The notes beneath the pieces were generated by a model. That model was given only the letters and a program-made list of their open reading frames with translations. It made no database searches and was not told the origin of the DNA. From Coxiellaceae bacterium (GTDB lineage: Bacteria > Pseudomonadota > Gammaproteobacteria > Coxiellales > Coxiellaceae), in the NCBI GenBank assembly GCA_029212925.1, contig JARGOB010000005.1, forward strand, positions 1 through 64,000: a DNA stretch of 64,000 nt, in the 5' to 3' direction. Below, in pieces: positions 17,118-27,195 of the stretch. Made by a program: the position numbers and the translations under genes. Every line of letters begins with the position of its first letter. The first letter of the stretch is position 1.

Positions 17118-18908
17118 ATGAGTAGAGATAATAATCTAAGCGGCGTAGCGGAATACAAAGAACCAGATGACGAGACAACACCGGGCGCACCATCGTCACA
17201 GCAAATAATAATTCGCAACAATGATGCAAGCGAGGGCATACCGATACCACCAGCTACCTGGTTAGCAATAAGCACCCACCTAGACCCCATTAGTGCTGCC
17301 CGCTTATTACTTCTCACCTCAAAAGTAATACCCGCTACCATAAAAGCATTAATTGACGAACAACTGAAACAAAAAATGTTTGCAGATGGATATGCTACCT
17401 GGCTAAAGCTACCACCAAGCAAAGCGCTTGATTATTTACATAGATATGTGAGTTGCCCAACTGAAATTAGTAGAGATTTTGTATCTTTCGTGAAAAGAAA
17501 TGGCCCACTTCACCTCAGCATCAGGGAAGGGAAATTTGAAGATTTTTTTAATTCCTTTACACCTAAAGTACGCGCGGGCTGCTTTTCTTTTTTGTTTGGC
17601 AATGAAACCAAAAAACCCATATTAACCACCAGTGAACTATTTAATCAAGGCAACGGCGCATTGCCTCAGTCCTTATTCAGTCTTATAGCCATACTGCAAC
17701 CCCAATGGTTACCGGTAGTTTTTGAGAGGATTGTGCTACCCCAATTCCACTATGAAATAAATCTCAGTAGACGAGATGAGAATGGTGCAACCATATTCCA
17801 TTGGGCCTGCGCTTGCGGGAACCTCGAAATATTCAAATCTCTACTACCCTTTGCTGATGATGGCATTCGCCAAGGCGCCATCAGTTACGCCGTACAGGGC
17901 GGAAGAACAGAAATAGTATCTCGGCTCCTAGACATAAAAGAAACCGCGTATAACCATATTGCAAATAACCTACTTTATTTAGCATCCAAGTATGGTTACG
18001 CAGATATAGTAAAACTTCTACTAAAGAAATACCACTACATATTAATAAAAAATGCGCTACTTTATCCTATCATGTATGGTCATACAGGCATCGTTAGCTT
18101 GCTTTTAAACGACCGCGCAGCTGATGCATTAACCAGCTTAGACACCACTAATTGCCTTGAAAGTGCGTGCAGATTTGGCCAAGTTAAAGTAGTTAAAATG
18201 CTAGTAGACATACCAGAGCCACGAAAAGCCAATATAAATGAAAGGGTTTATTACAGGGGTGAAGAGCTTTATTACCGCGAGCCAGCATTATTTACAGCAG
18301 TTGAAAATAGACACAAAGGCTGTGTTGCATTCTTATTGAAAAGAGAAGAAATTAATCCAAACGTCCCTTATAAAGTCTACTCGAGTATTAAAGCGATCAT
18401 CGATCAGGACACTGCGTTACCTATTCAAGTGGCAATCTACAACGGCTTTACAGAAATAGCTGAAATGCTATTAGCGCACCCCGACACCAATATTGATATA
18501 TTCAATGACGCCGCATACCCTGTTGATCGTGCTGATAAAATTAAATGCCTACTTCAACATGCACATACAATTGAACAGTTACGTGATGCAGGACGTAAAG
18601 AAGGCCCTATCAGCGCTCTCATTGATTTATTAAATGGACCTGAAGCTTATACGAAGTCAATGCAATTGGAATATTTAATCATTGCATTCACTGAACTGGC
18701 CTCTAGGCACCGAACGAAGTCGCATGAACTTAAAAAAATATCAAACCCCACGCTTAAGCCGCTTATGACAGAAACCACTATAAGTAAGCTATTAAAAATA
18801 GTAGAGGACTGGGATTGCGAGGAAGGAATTAATGCACTATCAAAACTCTCTCTTGCGCCAGACGCGGATGAAGATGCGTTTCGCAGCGCAGCGCCGACTT
18901 ATCCCTAG
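17118..18908 (+). CDS. F-box-like and ankyrin-repeat protein, effector candidate
   Basis: A 596-aa protein without a signal peptide. Residues about 38-72 (PIPPATWLAISTHL, then LLLLTSKVI) resemble an F-box, the Skp1-binding motif of eukaryotic ubiquitin ligases. Residues about 218-465 hold some seven ankyrin repeats, including ATIFHWACACGNLEIFKSLL, LLYLASKYGYADIVKLLLKK, CLESACRFGQVKVVKMLV and LPIQVAIYNGFTEIAEMLLA. Ankyrin repeats bind proteins. The F-box plus ankyrin layout is that of Legionella AnkB, which recruits the host SCF ubiquitin ligase, so a role as a translocated effector is likely but inferred. The start has a GTAGGGT site. The last four bases overlap the end of the convergent gene at 18905. 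Confidence 0.8.
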   Translation: MSRDNNLSGVAEYKEPDDETTPGAPSSQQIIIRNNDASEGIPIPPATWLAISTHLDPISAARLLLLTSKVIPATIKALIDEQLKQKMFADGYATWLKLPPSKALDYLHRYVSCPTEISRDFVSFVKRNGPLHLSIREGKFEDFFNSFTPKVRAGCFSFLFGNETKKPILTTSELFNQGNGALPQSLFSLIAILQPQWLPVVFERIVLPQFHYEINLSRRDENGATIFHWACACGNLEIFKSLLPFADDGIRQGAISYAVQGGRTEIVSRLLDIKETAYNHIANNLLYLASKYGYADIVKLLLKKYHYILIKNALLYPIMYGHTGIVSLLLNDRAADALTSLDTTNCLESACRFGQVKVVKMLVDIPEPRKANINERVYYRGEELYYREPALFTAVENRHKGCVAFLLKREEINPNVPYKVYSSIKAIIDQDTALPIQVAIYNGFTEIAEMLLAHPDTNIDIFNDAAYPVDRADKIKCLLQHAHTIEQLRDAGRKEGPISALIDLLNGPEAYTKSMQLEYLIIAFTELASRHRTKSHELKKISNPTLKPLMTETTISKLLKIVEDWDCEEGINALSKLSLAPDADEDAFRSAAPTYP

Positions 18909-19603
18909 CCATTAATTTTTCCCGCTGCTGCTCGAAACTGCCCAGGGCTGTCTGATCGACAACGCCTCCAAGCACGTCGCAAATCATTGGCATCGACAAA
19001 GCCACCGCTCTCTGCCACTTGCTCAATACTTTGCTTAGTTTGGCATAACGCTTGCTTAGCCAAATCTAAACGCATTTGATCTATATAAGACTTTACTGTA
19101 ATACCCGTCACTTGAATAAAGACACGTGATAAATGCCGCGCACTCACACCAACATGCGACGCCAATCGAGCAAGCGTCCATCGCTCACTGGGATTCTCTG
19201 CAATTAAACTTTGCACGTTTTGGATACGTACATCTATATGATTGCGGTATCGTAACCAAAAACTTATTTGAGGGTCATCCGAATTACGACGCATATAAGC
19301 AATAAGACTGCGCGCAACATCTAACGCAGCCAACGCGCCGGCTAATCGCTCAACAAGATACAATGCCAAATCAACCCCAGTTAAGATACCGGCACAAGTA
19401 TATAACTTACCAGACTCAATAAAAATACGATTTTCCAGCACCTCCGCCGTTGGCTCTAGCATTTTTAGTTGCTTTAACAAGGTATAATGGGTAGTACATT
19501 GCTGATTAGCCAGCAACCCGCACAGCTCATTGAATGAGCAGATTTCAACAGTTTGGTCGGCCATCGTGATAGCAACCCGGTTTCGGATATAGGCAGGGAC
19601 CAT
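18905..19603 (-). pseudogene. truncated GlxA-type AraC-family regulator
   Basis: A 232-aa frame. Residues about 20-110 match only the end of the DJ-1/PfpI-like domain of GlxA/FtrA regulators (CGLLANQQCTTHYTLLKQL, then GILTGVDLALYLVERLAG). Residues about 130-225 are an AraC helix-turn-helix pair (WTLARLASHVGVSARHLSRV, then VAESGGFVDANDLRRAWRRC). The first roughly 100 residues of the family are absent and cannot be found just upstream. The frame is otherwise intact, so a shortened DNA-binding protein could still be made from 19603 or from the internal ATG near 19564. I favour a decayed gene. Confidence 0.65.
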
Positions 19604-19724
19604 AGCACTTTCCAGTGAGTGTTTGTTTCTTACTGGGTGTTACTCTAGCTTGGCTGAATAGCTTGCGATAGATCCAGGGTGACAACGCCGGGTTGCGCTA
19701 GGTGCAACCTAACCCAAGCTAGGG

Positions 19725-20189
19725 TTAACGAGTCAGGCTGGATGGTTTATAAGGAAAATAAGTGGGTGGGCTTGTGTTCCAAGACCCTTTTAGTGCTAAT
19801 TCTTTCTCTGAGCCAGCGCTATGATACGCAGCGAGACTTTGTGCGGTGTGACTTTCTGGGCTTCCGTAAAGTGATCTTACAGCGTGTGGCTTAATGTTAA
19901 AGACGCCTGCAGCTGGGTGTCTATGACGGCGTGGCCTGACGCTGAGTGTAATATCTTTATTGTCTTTTAAGCAGCTGACTATATTGGCTTTGCTAACTTT
20001 TATACCATCTTGGGTGTATAGGTTGAGCGCGTCAGCTTTGGGTCCGCCTAGGATTTCCATTGCGCAATCATGTGTATACTCAATCATAGTGAGCATAAGG
20101 TCATAGCCTTCCTCCAGGCTAAAACCACAGGTTGTTTTGTGTAATTCGTGAGAGGGGTCTATATCTGAGAAGAGTATCGTTACTTTCAT
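19725..20189 (-). CDS. small protein with a doublecortin/CIDE-N-like segment, effector candidate
   Basis: A 154-aa soluble protein starting at ATG 20189 (MKVTILFSD) with a TGAAG site. I do not recognise a bacterial family. Residues about 2-88 fit the ubiquitin-like pattern of doublecortin or CIDE-N domains: an initial strand VTILFSD, a helix EEGYDLMLTMIEYTH, then LNLYTQDGIKVS and LKDNKDITLSVR. Those domains are eukaryotic, so this is a tentative resemblance. The last 60 residues are Ser/Pro/His-rich and look disordered. Its promoter has the best PmrA-like box in the window, which supports a role as a co-regulated effector. Confidence 0.55.
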   Translation of the reverse strand: MKVTILFSDIDPSHELHKTTCGFSLEEGYDLMLTMIEYTHDCAMEILGGPKADALNLYTQDGIKVSKANIVSCLKDNKDITLSVRPRRHRHPAAGVFNIKPHAVRSLYGSPESHTAQSLAAYHSAGSEKELALKGSWNTSPPTYFPYKPSSLTR

Positions 20190-20227
20190 GTGCTTCACCA
20201 ATCTAATTTACTGTACTTTTAGACGGT

Positions 20228-20260
20228 ATTATAATACTTCTAGATTAATAGAATATTAAA
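20228..20260 (-). promoter_or_regulatory. putative PmrA box and -10 for the small effector candidate
   Basis: On the minus strand: TTTAAT (20255-20260), 5 nt, ATTAAT (20244-20249), 10 nt, TATAAT (20228-20233). The first nine bases, TTTAATATT, match the Legionella-type PmrA half-site cTTAATatT at 8 of 9 positions. The predicted start of transcription is about 35 nt before the ATG. Confidence 0.6.
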
Positions 20261-20329
20261 TTCGGGAAAATAGAGTGCGGCTAAATTAACCAGCAATATA
20301 TCAATAGGTTAATAAGTGTTAGAGGTAGA

Positions 20330-21412
20330 TCAACGCAACTTCAAACTCGCTAATCCACACAGCACCAATATGAAGGTGATAATCCAAAAGCGGACAATGA
20401 CCTTGGGTTCGGGCCAGCCTTTAAGTTCAAAATGATGATGCAGCGGCGCCATCTTAAATACGCGCTTGCCCGTTAACTTAAATGAAACCACTTGAATTAT
20501 CACGGACAAAGTCTCAATCACAAACACACCCGACATGATAAAAAATACGATCTCTTGGCGAATAAATACCGCCACAACACCCAGCGCCGCACCCAATGCC
20601 AATGAGCCCACATCGCCCATAAATACTTGCGCAGGATAAGAGTTGAACCATAAGAAAGCCAAACCAGACCCAACCATCGCGCTGCAAAATACCGTTAATT
20701 CCCCAACCCCTGGCACATGCGGAATAATCAAATAATGTGAAAATAATTGGTTACCACTCAAATATGCAAATACTGCCATCGCGCCGGCAATTAATACCGT
20801 CGGTAACACAGCCAAACCATCAAGACCATCCGTCAAATTTACCGCATTACTGCTACCAACAATCACAAAAAATGCCAACACTACGGCACCCCAACCTAAG
20901 CTCGGCGTTACATTTTTAAAGAATGGCACAAATAATTGCGTATCTACCGGTAGATTAGTATGCATATACCAATACAATGACACAGCAATGGCAATTAATG
21001 CCTGCCAAATGATTTTCCAACGGGCCGACAACCCATCTGAGTTACGCTTTACCACCTTACGGTAATCATCCACCCACCCAATTGCAGCATTTGCCACCAA
21101 CACAATCGATACCAACCACGTATAATGGTTAGTCCAATCACCCCATAAAATCATGGCAATCATTATCGACGCTACAATCAAAACGCCACCCATGGTCGGT
21201 GTGCCTTGTTTTTTTAAGTGCGACTGCGGACCATCATCACGCACCGACTGACCTATCTGCAGTCTGTTTAAACGACGAATCATGAATGGACCAAAACACA
21301 AAGCGACAGCCAACGATGTTAGGGCAGCAATAATCGACCGAAACGTTAAATATTGAAACACATGAAAACCATGATAGTACTGCTCTAAATATTTTGCTAA
21401 CCACAATAACAT
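20330..21412 (-). CDS. mraY: phospho-N-acetylmuramoyl-pentapeptide transferase
   Basis: A 360-aa polytopic membrane enzyme that transfers phospho-MurNAc-pentapeptide to undecaprenyl phosphate, forming lipid I. Family motifs are present: GTPTMGG near residue 70, GWVDDYRKV (about 114-122), [10 protein letters not shown] (about 191-200), [15 protein letters not shown] (about 262-276) and [12 protein letters not shown] (about 321-332). It is the last gene of the proximal dcw half. murD, its usual neighbour, lies about 10 kb downstream beyond the accessory island. Confidence 0.96.
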   Translation of the reverse strand: MLLWLAKYLEQYYHGFHVFQYLTFRSIIAALTSLAVALCFGPFMIRRLNRLQIGQSVRDDGPQSHLKKQGTPTMGGVLIVASIMIAMILWGDWTNHYTWLVSIVLVANAAIGWVDDYRKVVKRNSDGLSARWKIIWQALIAIAVSLYWYMHTNLPVDTQLFVPFFKNVTPSLGWGAVVLAFFVIVGSSNAVNLTDGLDGLAVLPTVLIAGAMAVFAYLSGNQLFSHYLIIPHVPGVGELTVFCSAMVGSGLAFLWFNSYPAQVFMGDVGSLALGAALGVVAVFIRQEIVFFIMSGVFVIETLSVIIQVVSFKLTGKRVFKMAPLHHHFELKGWPEPKVIVRFWIITFILVLCGLASLKLR

Positions 21413-21414
21413 TG

Positions 21415-22761
21415 CTAATCCTCTTTAATAATTGCTTGTGTCACTTCATTCATTTTCATTGAATTTGAACCTTTCACCAACACTGTTGCACCAGCAACCA
21501 ATCCTTTTTTTAATTTTTCAATCAACTGTTGTTTATCATCAAAATGATATGCCTGCTCACCAAAACTTGTCGCAGTTAAACGACTCAAGTCACCATAACA
21601 ATACAGTGCATCAATTGCAGCCGCACGCGCCGCTTCACCGACTTGGCTATGATATTGCTGCGCCTCATCACCCAGCTCACCCATATCAGCAAATACCAAT
21701 ATACGTTGTGGCTTATAGCTGGCTAACAATTCAATCGCCGCCATCATCGCGGTGGGATTAGCATTGTAACTGTCATCAATCACTTGGCAACCGGCAATGC
21801 CTGGCATTGCTACTAAGCGACGATTTTCAGGCAATGCCGCTTCCAATCCTTGCTTAATCGTATTTAAATCTATTGATAACGCATACGCAATGGCTGCCGC
21901 TGCCAAGGCATTCATCACATTATGCTTACCCAGCATCTGCAAGCGCACATCACACTGCCCCTGGTGGCTATGCAAGACAAATTGAATTTTTCCTTGCACA
22001 TCTTGCTGCAACTCAGTGGCTTGAATATCTGAGCCATCAGACAAACCAAATGTAATCACTCGATGATTCCCAGCCATCAACCGCCATTGATCAGCAAACT
22101 TATCATCATGATTAATAATGGCTATGCCTTGCTGATTTAATCCACGATAAATAAAACCTTTTTCATTTGCCACACCCGCGAGGTTTTTTAAACCTGATAA
22201 ATGTACCGGCGCCGCTAACGTAATCACTGCGACATCTGGCGCCGCCATATGAGTTAATTCTGCTATCTCCCCTGGCCCATTAGTGCCGATTTCTTGTACC
22301 ACATATTGATACTCGGCTGTCATTTTCAATAACGTTAATGGCACACCAATGTGATTATTAAAACTGCCAATGCTGGCGAGTGTATTTCCCGCTAGCGATA
22401 AAATACTGTCAGTAAAAGCACGTGTAGTGGTCTTACCACAACTGCCAGTAATCCCCACCACCTTGGCAGGCATCGATCGGCGATGCATTGTAGCCATATC
22501 ACCCAAAGCTGTTGTTGTATCTGCAACCACCAACAATGGTAACGGTGCTGGCGTCACCTCATGATCCACCATGGCTGCAATCGCACCGGCATCCGCGGCT
22601 TGCTGCAAATAATCATGGCCATCCAATTGCTCACCATGAATCGCCACGTATAACTCACCTGGCTGTAAAGTGCGCGTGTCAATACTGATGCCAGACACCG
22701 CATCCCAAGCCAAATCAATAGGCTCAATTAAAACTGATTCTACTACCGCTTTTGTTATCAT
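21415..22761 (-). CDS. murF: UDP-MurNAc-tripeptide--D-Ala-D-Ala ligase
   Basis: A 448-aa Mur ligase that adds D-Ala-D-Ala to UDP-MurNAc-tripeptide. The P-loop [14 protein letters not shown] (about 104-117) is intact. [14 protein letters not shown], the central [13 protein letters not shown] and the C-terminal [15 protein letters not shown] are typical. It starts directly after the murE stop and ends 2 nt before mraY. Confidence 0.95.
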   Translation of the reverse strand: MITKAVVESVLIEPIDLAWDAVSGISIDTRTLQPGELYVAIHGEQLDGHDYLQQAADAGAIAAMVDHEVTPAPLPLLVVADTTTALGDMATMHRRSMPAKVVGITGSCGKTTTRAFTDSILSLAGNTLASIGSFNNHIGVPLTLLKMTAEYQYVVQEIGTNGPGEIAELTHMAAPDVAVITLAAPVHLSGLKNLAGVANEKGFIYRGLNQQGIAIINHDDKFADQWRLMAGNHRVITFGLSDGSDIQATELQQDVQGKIQFVLHSHQGQCDVRLQMLGKHNVMNALAAAAIAYALSIDLNTIKQGLEAALPENRRLVAMPGIAGCQVIDDSYNANPTAMMAAIELLASYKPQRILVFADMGELGDEAQQYHSQVGEAARAAAIDALYCYGDLSRLTATSFGEQAYHFDDKQQLIEKLKKGLVAGATVLVKGSNSMKMNEVTQAIIKED

Positions 22762-24228
22762 TTACTCGCCTTCTAAACAGCGTTGTACCACTTCACGATC
22801 ATCAAATGCAATCTTGTCAGTACCAATGATTTGATACGACTCATGCCCTTTACCTGCGACCAGAATTATATCGTCGATTTGCGCCTGTTGACAGGCCAAA
22901 GCAATCGCTTGTTCGCGTGCATGCACTATTTGCACATTTTCCGGCTGACTAAATCCCGCCATAATAGCTTGAGTAATCGTTTCAGCTGATTCCGTGCGAG
23001 GATTATCATCAGTCACTATCACGCAATCAGCATATTGCTCTGCTGCAGCCGCCATTTGTGGTCGCTTACCTTGATCACGATCACCACCACAACCAAACAC
23101 ACACCACAACTGCCCTTTACAATAAGGACGCAATGCCTGCAACGCTTTCTGTAAAGCATCAGGGGTATGCGCGTAATCAACCACCACTCGCGCCACATCA
23201 CCCCCGCCATACACCTGCATACGCCCCGGCGCTGGCTGCAACTGCGGAATAACCTGTTTCATTCTTTCAATCGAAATATTATGCAAACCCAAAACAGCGA
23301 TGACAGATAACAGATTAGCAATATTAAAATCGCCCAATAGTGATGTTGATGCCGAAAAATCTCCCCATGGTGTAGAGACACTAAATATTGTTTGAGTCTC
23401 TTCAACCGACAACGAAGTCAACTTCACTATCGCACCTGACCACTCAATGTCGTCTTTACAGCTGGTAGCAATAACATTTAATCTTTCTTTGTATTCATTC
23501 GCCCACTGCAGCCCATAAGGGTCATCAATATTAAAAACGGCGTTAGTTAAATCCGGCCATTCGAATAAACTTTTCTTTGCCTGCGCATAAGCCTGCATCG
23601 TCCCATGGTAATCCAAATGATCACGACTAAGCTGCGTAAACACTGCCGTATCTATTGCAACATCTGCAATACGATTTTCAGTTAACGCATGTGACGATAC
23701 CTCCATCGCCACCACTTCAGCACCTTGCTGCCTGTATTCCGCCAACAACTGATACAACTCTATAACAACCGGCGTCGTATTATTGCCTAACTGAAGTTTA
23801 TCAATAAAACCATTACCTACTGTACCTATCATTGCTGCTGATTGATGCAATAATGAAAATGCTTGCGCTAAGTAATACACACAAGATGACTTACCATTAG
23901 TGCCTGTAATACCAATCATCGAGAGATCACGCGAAGCATTACCATACACTTCCGTCGCAATATCTGCCAAGTGCTTATCTAGTTGTAAAACGGCTAACGC
24001 AGCAATAGGTAACTGCTTTATACTATCATCAGCGCCATCAGCTTCATAAATGATACTGCCTGCACCTAACTTAATCGCTTGCTGAATAAAATCACGTCGA
24101 TCACACGTCGGTGCTCGAAAAGCTAAAAAACAATCTCCTCGCTTTACTGCTCGACTGTCAATGCATAACTGCTCAACTTGATTGGCTTGAAACCATGATT
24201 TAATTTTTTCCACAACATCCATACTCAA
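22762..24228 (-). CDS. murE: UDP-MurNAc-L-Ala-D-Glu--meso-diaminopimelate ligase
   Basis: A 488-aa Mur ligase. The P-loop is GITGTNGKSSCVYY (about 104-117), the central Lys region is present, and DDNPRTE (about 404-410) marks meso-diaminopimelate rather than lysine as the amino acid added. The organism therefore makes DAP-type Gram-negative peptidoglycan. It sits 4 nt after ftsI and directly before murF. Confidence 0.95.
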   Translation of the reverse strand: MSMDVVEKIKSWFQANQVEQLCIDSRAVKRGDCFLAFRAPTCDRRDFIQQAIKLGAGSIIYEADGADDSIKQLPIAALAVLQLDKHLADIATEVYGNASRDLSMIGITGTNGKSSCVYYLAQAFSLLHQSAAMIGTVGNGFIDKLQLGNNTTPVVIELYQLLAEYRQQGAEVVAMEVSSHALTENRIADVAIDTAVFTQLSRDHLDYHGTMQAYAQAKKSLFEWPDLTNAVFNIDDPYGLQWANEYKERLNVIATSCKDDIEWSGAIVKLTSLSVEETQTIFSVSTPWGDFSASTSLLGDFNIANLLSVIAVLGLHNISIERMKQVIPQLQPAPGRMQVYGGGDVARVVVDYAHTPDALQKALQALRPYCKGQLWCVFGCGGDRDQGKRPQMAAAAEQYADCVIVTDDNPRTESAETITQAIMAGFSQPENVQIVHAREQAIALACQQAQIDDIILVAGKGHESYQIIGTDKIAFDDREVVQRCLEGE

Positions 24229-24232
24229 GATT

Positions 24233-25903
24233 TTAACCTTTAAGATTATCTGGTGCTATATTCAACAAACGCAAAGCACCCGACATCACCCTCGCAAAAG
24301 CAGGGGCTGCAACTTTTGCGCCAAAATGCTGCCCTTGCGGCTCAAAAATAATAATTGCCACAACCAATTGCGGATTACTAACCGGCGCAAAACCAACGAA
24401 TGATGAAACGTATTTTTTCTTGTTATATCCCTGCGGCCCTGCAATATACGCCGTACCGGTCTTACCTGCAATATGATAACCTCGAATTTTTGCACGTCGC
24501 CCCGTACCGCCGCCTTCAACCACTTGTTGCAGCATACCGGTAATCGTATTTGCCACTTCGGGCGGCATCACTTGCTGACCTTGCACGGGTTGCTGCCGCC
24601 TTAACAGCGACACTGGCATTTTAATACCGCTATCCGCAATAATTGAATATGCTTGCGCTAATTGCAACGCAGTTACCGCCATTCCATAACCATACGCCAT
24701 ACCCGCTACCACACTGGGTCGCCAGACATCACGATCTACCAGTGTACCACTCGCCTCACCTGGAAAACCTGAACGTGTTCGCTCACCAAACCCCATTTCC
24801 CGCAATAAGCGCCAATAACCAACCGGCGGTAATGACAACATCAATTTTGCCGCACCAATGTTACTCGATTTTCTCAATAGGTCAGTTAAATTAATCACAC
24901 CTAAATTTAAACCATCATCACGAATGGTATAACCACCGATTCTCATCCAGCCCGGCGAGGTATCGATGGTACTATCAGCCGTATACTTCCCACTTTCTAA
25001 GGCATACGCCACATTAAAAGGTTTAATTGTCGAACCAGGCTCAAAAATATCTGTAATCGCGCGGTTACGATAACGCCCATCAGTATCAACAGGTCGATTA
25101 TTAGGATTGTATGTTGGCTGGTTCACCATCGCTAATACCTCACCCGTTTTTGGGTCCATAATAACAATCGATCCTGCTTTAGCCTTATACTTTTCTACCG
25201 TTTGCGCTAACACATCATAAGCTAAAAATTGCAATCGCTGATCAACGCTTAGCGTGAGGTCCTTACCCTGTACCGGTGACTTCACTTGTGACACATTAGC
25301 GATCACATGACCCAAGCGATCCTTTAACACTTTTTTCAAACCCGGGGATCCTGCTAACCACTGATTATAAGCCAGCTCAATTCCTTCCTGCCCCTGATCA
25401 TCAATATTGGTAAAACCGACCACATGTGAAGTCACTGAACTTTCCGGGTAGAAACGCTTGTATTCTTTTTGTTCGTGCAACCCAGCAATAGCTAATTGCT
25501 TTACTCGCAAAGCGATGTCAGGTGAAACACGCCGCCTTAAATAGGCAAACTCAACTTCACCTCTTTTTTTACCACGTCGAGTGATAAACTTCTGGGGTAG
25601 CTGTAAAATAGTTGCTAACTGCTTAAGTTGAACAGGTGTCGGATCAAATTGCTGCGGGTTCACCCATATAGAAACTACTGATGTGCTTATAGCTAAAGGC
25701 TTTCCATTACGATCCCGAATCATACCACGATGCGCTGGCATCACCACATTTCGCAAAACACGTGCTTGGCTTTGTTTTAATAAAAAGTGACGCTGAAATA
25801 CACCCAACTCAATCAAACGAAATAGCAATGCAGCCACAAGCAAAGCAAATAACGCATAGACCAAATAAAAACGCCAACGATACTTGCCTGCTTGTTTCAC
25901 CAT
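24233..25903 (-). CDS. ftsI: septal peptidoglycan transpeptidase FtsI (PBP3)
   Basis: A 556-aa class B penicillin-binding protein: a cytoplasmic basic tail, one membrane helix (about 11-31), a dimerisation domain, then the transpeptidase. Catalytic motifs are SxxK in EPGSTIKPF (about 285-293), SSN in RKSSNIGAAKL, and KTGTAY (about 476-481). It cross-links septal wall together with FtsW. It lies 3 nt after ftsL. Confidence 0.95.
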   Translation of the reverse strand: MVKQAGKYRWRFYLVYALFALLVAALLFRLIELGVFQRHFLLKQSQARVLRNVVMPAHRGMIRDRNGKPLAISTSVVSIWVNPQQFDPTPVQLKQLATILQLPQKFITRRGKKRGEVEFAYLRRRVSPDIALRVKQLAIAGLHEQKEYKRFYPESSVTSHVVGFTNIDDQGQEGIELAYNQWLAGSPGLKKVLKDRLGHVIANVSQVKSPVQGKDLTLSVDQRLQFLAYDVLAQTVEKYKAKAGSIVIMDPKTGEVLAMVNQPTYNPNNRPVDTDGRYRNRAITDIFEPGSTIKPFNVAYALESGKYTADSTIDTSPGWMRIGGYTIRDDGLNLGVINLTDLLRKSSNIGAAKLMLSLPPVGYWRLLREMGFGERTRSGFPGEASGTLVDRDVWRPSVVAGMAYGYGMAVTALQLAQAYSIIADSGIKMPVSLLRRQQPVQGQQVMPPEVANTITGMLQQVVEGGGTGRRAKIRGYHIAGKTGTAYIAGPQGYNKKKYVSSFVGFAPVSNPQLVVAIIIFEPQGQHFGAKVAAPAFARVMSGALRLLNIAPDNLKG

Positions 25904-25906
25904 GCA

Positions 25907-26254
25907 TCAATCACTACTGAGGCCACCTAATAACACAATGTTTTTTGCATTGGGCATTACCATCTGCAAATTTTTCTGCGCAATGCTCTGTACTCGCGAC
26001 TGCGCACTCCATGTGCTTTGCTCTAACAACAACTTGCCCCATTGATTAGTTTGTTGTTGGTGCTGAGCTTGCAAGCTTTGTGACTCGATAAATAAACGTC
26101 GATTTAAATCTTTCACATAAATCAGAGTAAATGCCGATACGATAATACTAACTACTAAAAATGCTGTTAACCAAGACGACTTAATCGCTTCGATTAAGCC
26201 CGCTATGTTGAGACGCAGTTTCGCTCGCGTCGCCGAGCCTATTGTTAATCTCAT
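25907..26254 (-). CDS. ftsL: cell division protein FtsL
   Basis: A 115-aa bitopic protein: a cytoplasmic N-terminus, a membrane helix at about 31-52 (SSWLTAFLVVSIIVSAFTLI), and a short periplasmic coiled coil (SLQAQHQQQTNQWGKLLLEQ). FtsL forms the FtsQLB complex that activates FtsWI. The start overlaps the rsmH stop as ATGA. Confidence 0.9.
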   Translation of the reverse strand: MRLTIGSATRAKLRLNIAGLIEAIKSSWLTAFLVVSIIVSAFTLIYVKDLNRRLFIESQSLQAQHQQQTNQWGKLLLEQSTWSAQSRVQSIAQKNLQMVMPNAKNIVLLGGLSSD

Positions 26255-27177
26255 GACACCTTCTCCGCAATTCGTAGTCGCGCACTTCGGGAGCGCACGT
26301 TATTAGCCAGCTCTTCCTCACTAGCCTTAATAACTTTGCCAATACATTTGAGTTCGAACTTTTCATCGCGTGCTCTAATCGGTAGGTTACTCGGTAACGC
26401 AGCACCTTTTGATTTTTGCTGCATAAACCGTTTCACCATGCGATCTTCCAACGAATGAAAGCTGATCACCGCTAACCGTCCCCCCGGTTGCAGTACATCC
26501 ACCGCTTGAGTTAAAGCAGATTGCAGGTCTTCTAGTTCACGATTAATATAAATACGAATCGCTTGAAAACTCTTAGTAGCCGGGTGTTTTTTTTGATCAT
26601 GTCTGCGCGGGCAAACTTTCTCTATTACATCCGCTAACTGCTTTGTTGTCTCTAGTGGCGACGTCTGGCGATCATTAACAATTGCGCGCGCTATGCGACG
26701 CGACTGTCGCTCCTCACCGTATTGCCATATTACGTTTGCAATTTCCTCTTGTGTTGCTGTTGCAATCCAGTGGGCTGCTGTTACCCCTTGCGAGTCATCC
26801 ATTCGCATATCCAGCGGCCCATCACGTAGAAAGCTAAACCCCCGTTCAGCTTCATCCAGTTGTGGCGACGATACCCCTAAGTCCATCATTACGCCAGCCA
26901 CTTCGCCGCGCCAGCCCAGCTCATCAACAAACTCAGCTAACTCAGCAAACGAACCGTGCTTAACAAGCACTCGTTCGTCGTTTAATGCATGGGCAGTTGC
27001 AATAGCGCGCGGGTCCTTATCGATAATCATTAAGCGACCTGCGGGTGACAACTGCGCCAATAGCGCTTTTGTATGGCCACCACGCCCGAAGGTTGCATCT
27101 ATGTACTTTCCTTCGGGCCTGACGGCTACCCCCTGTAAAACCTCAGTCAGTAGCACCGGGCAATGCTTATCTTTCAT
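26251..27177 (-). CDS. rsmH: 16S rRNA C1402 N4-methyltransferase
   Basis: A 308-aa SAM-dependent methyltransferase (formerly MraW) acting on m4C1402 in the ribosomal P site. The SAM motif DATFGRGGHTKALL (about 27-40), the MDLGVSSPQLDEAERGFSF block (about 98-116) and the C-terminal VISFHSLEDRMVKRF with NVRSRSARLR are family hallmarks. It follows mraZ by 18 nt, with a GAGAGG site. Confidence 0.96.
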   Translation of the reverse strand: MKDKHCPVLLTEVLQGVAVRPEGKYIDATFGRGGHTKALLAQLSPAGRLMIIDKDPRAIATAHALNDERVLVKHGSFAELAEFVDELGWRGEVAGVMMDLGVSSPQLDEAERGFSFLRDGPLDMRMDDSQGVTAAHWIATATQEEIANVIWQYGEERQSRRIARAIVNDRQTSPLETTKQLADVIEKVCPRRHDQKKHPATKSFQAIRIYINRELEDLQSALTQAVDVLQPGGRLAVISFHSLEDRMVKRFMQQKSKGAALPSNLPIRARDEKFELKCIGKVIKASEEELANNVRSRSARLRIAEKVS

Positions 27178-27195
27178 TTTGTCCGACGCACCTCT

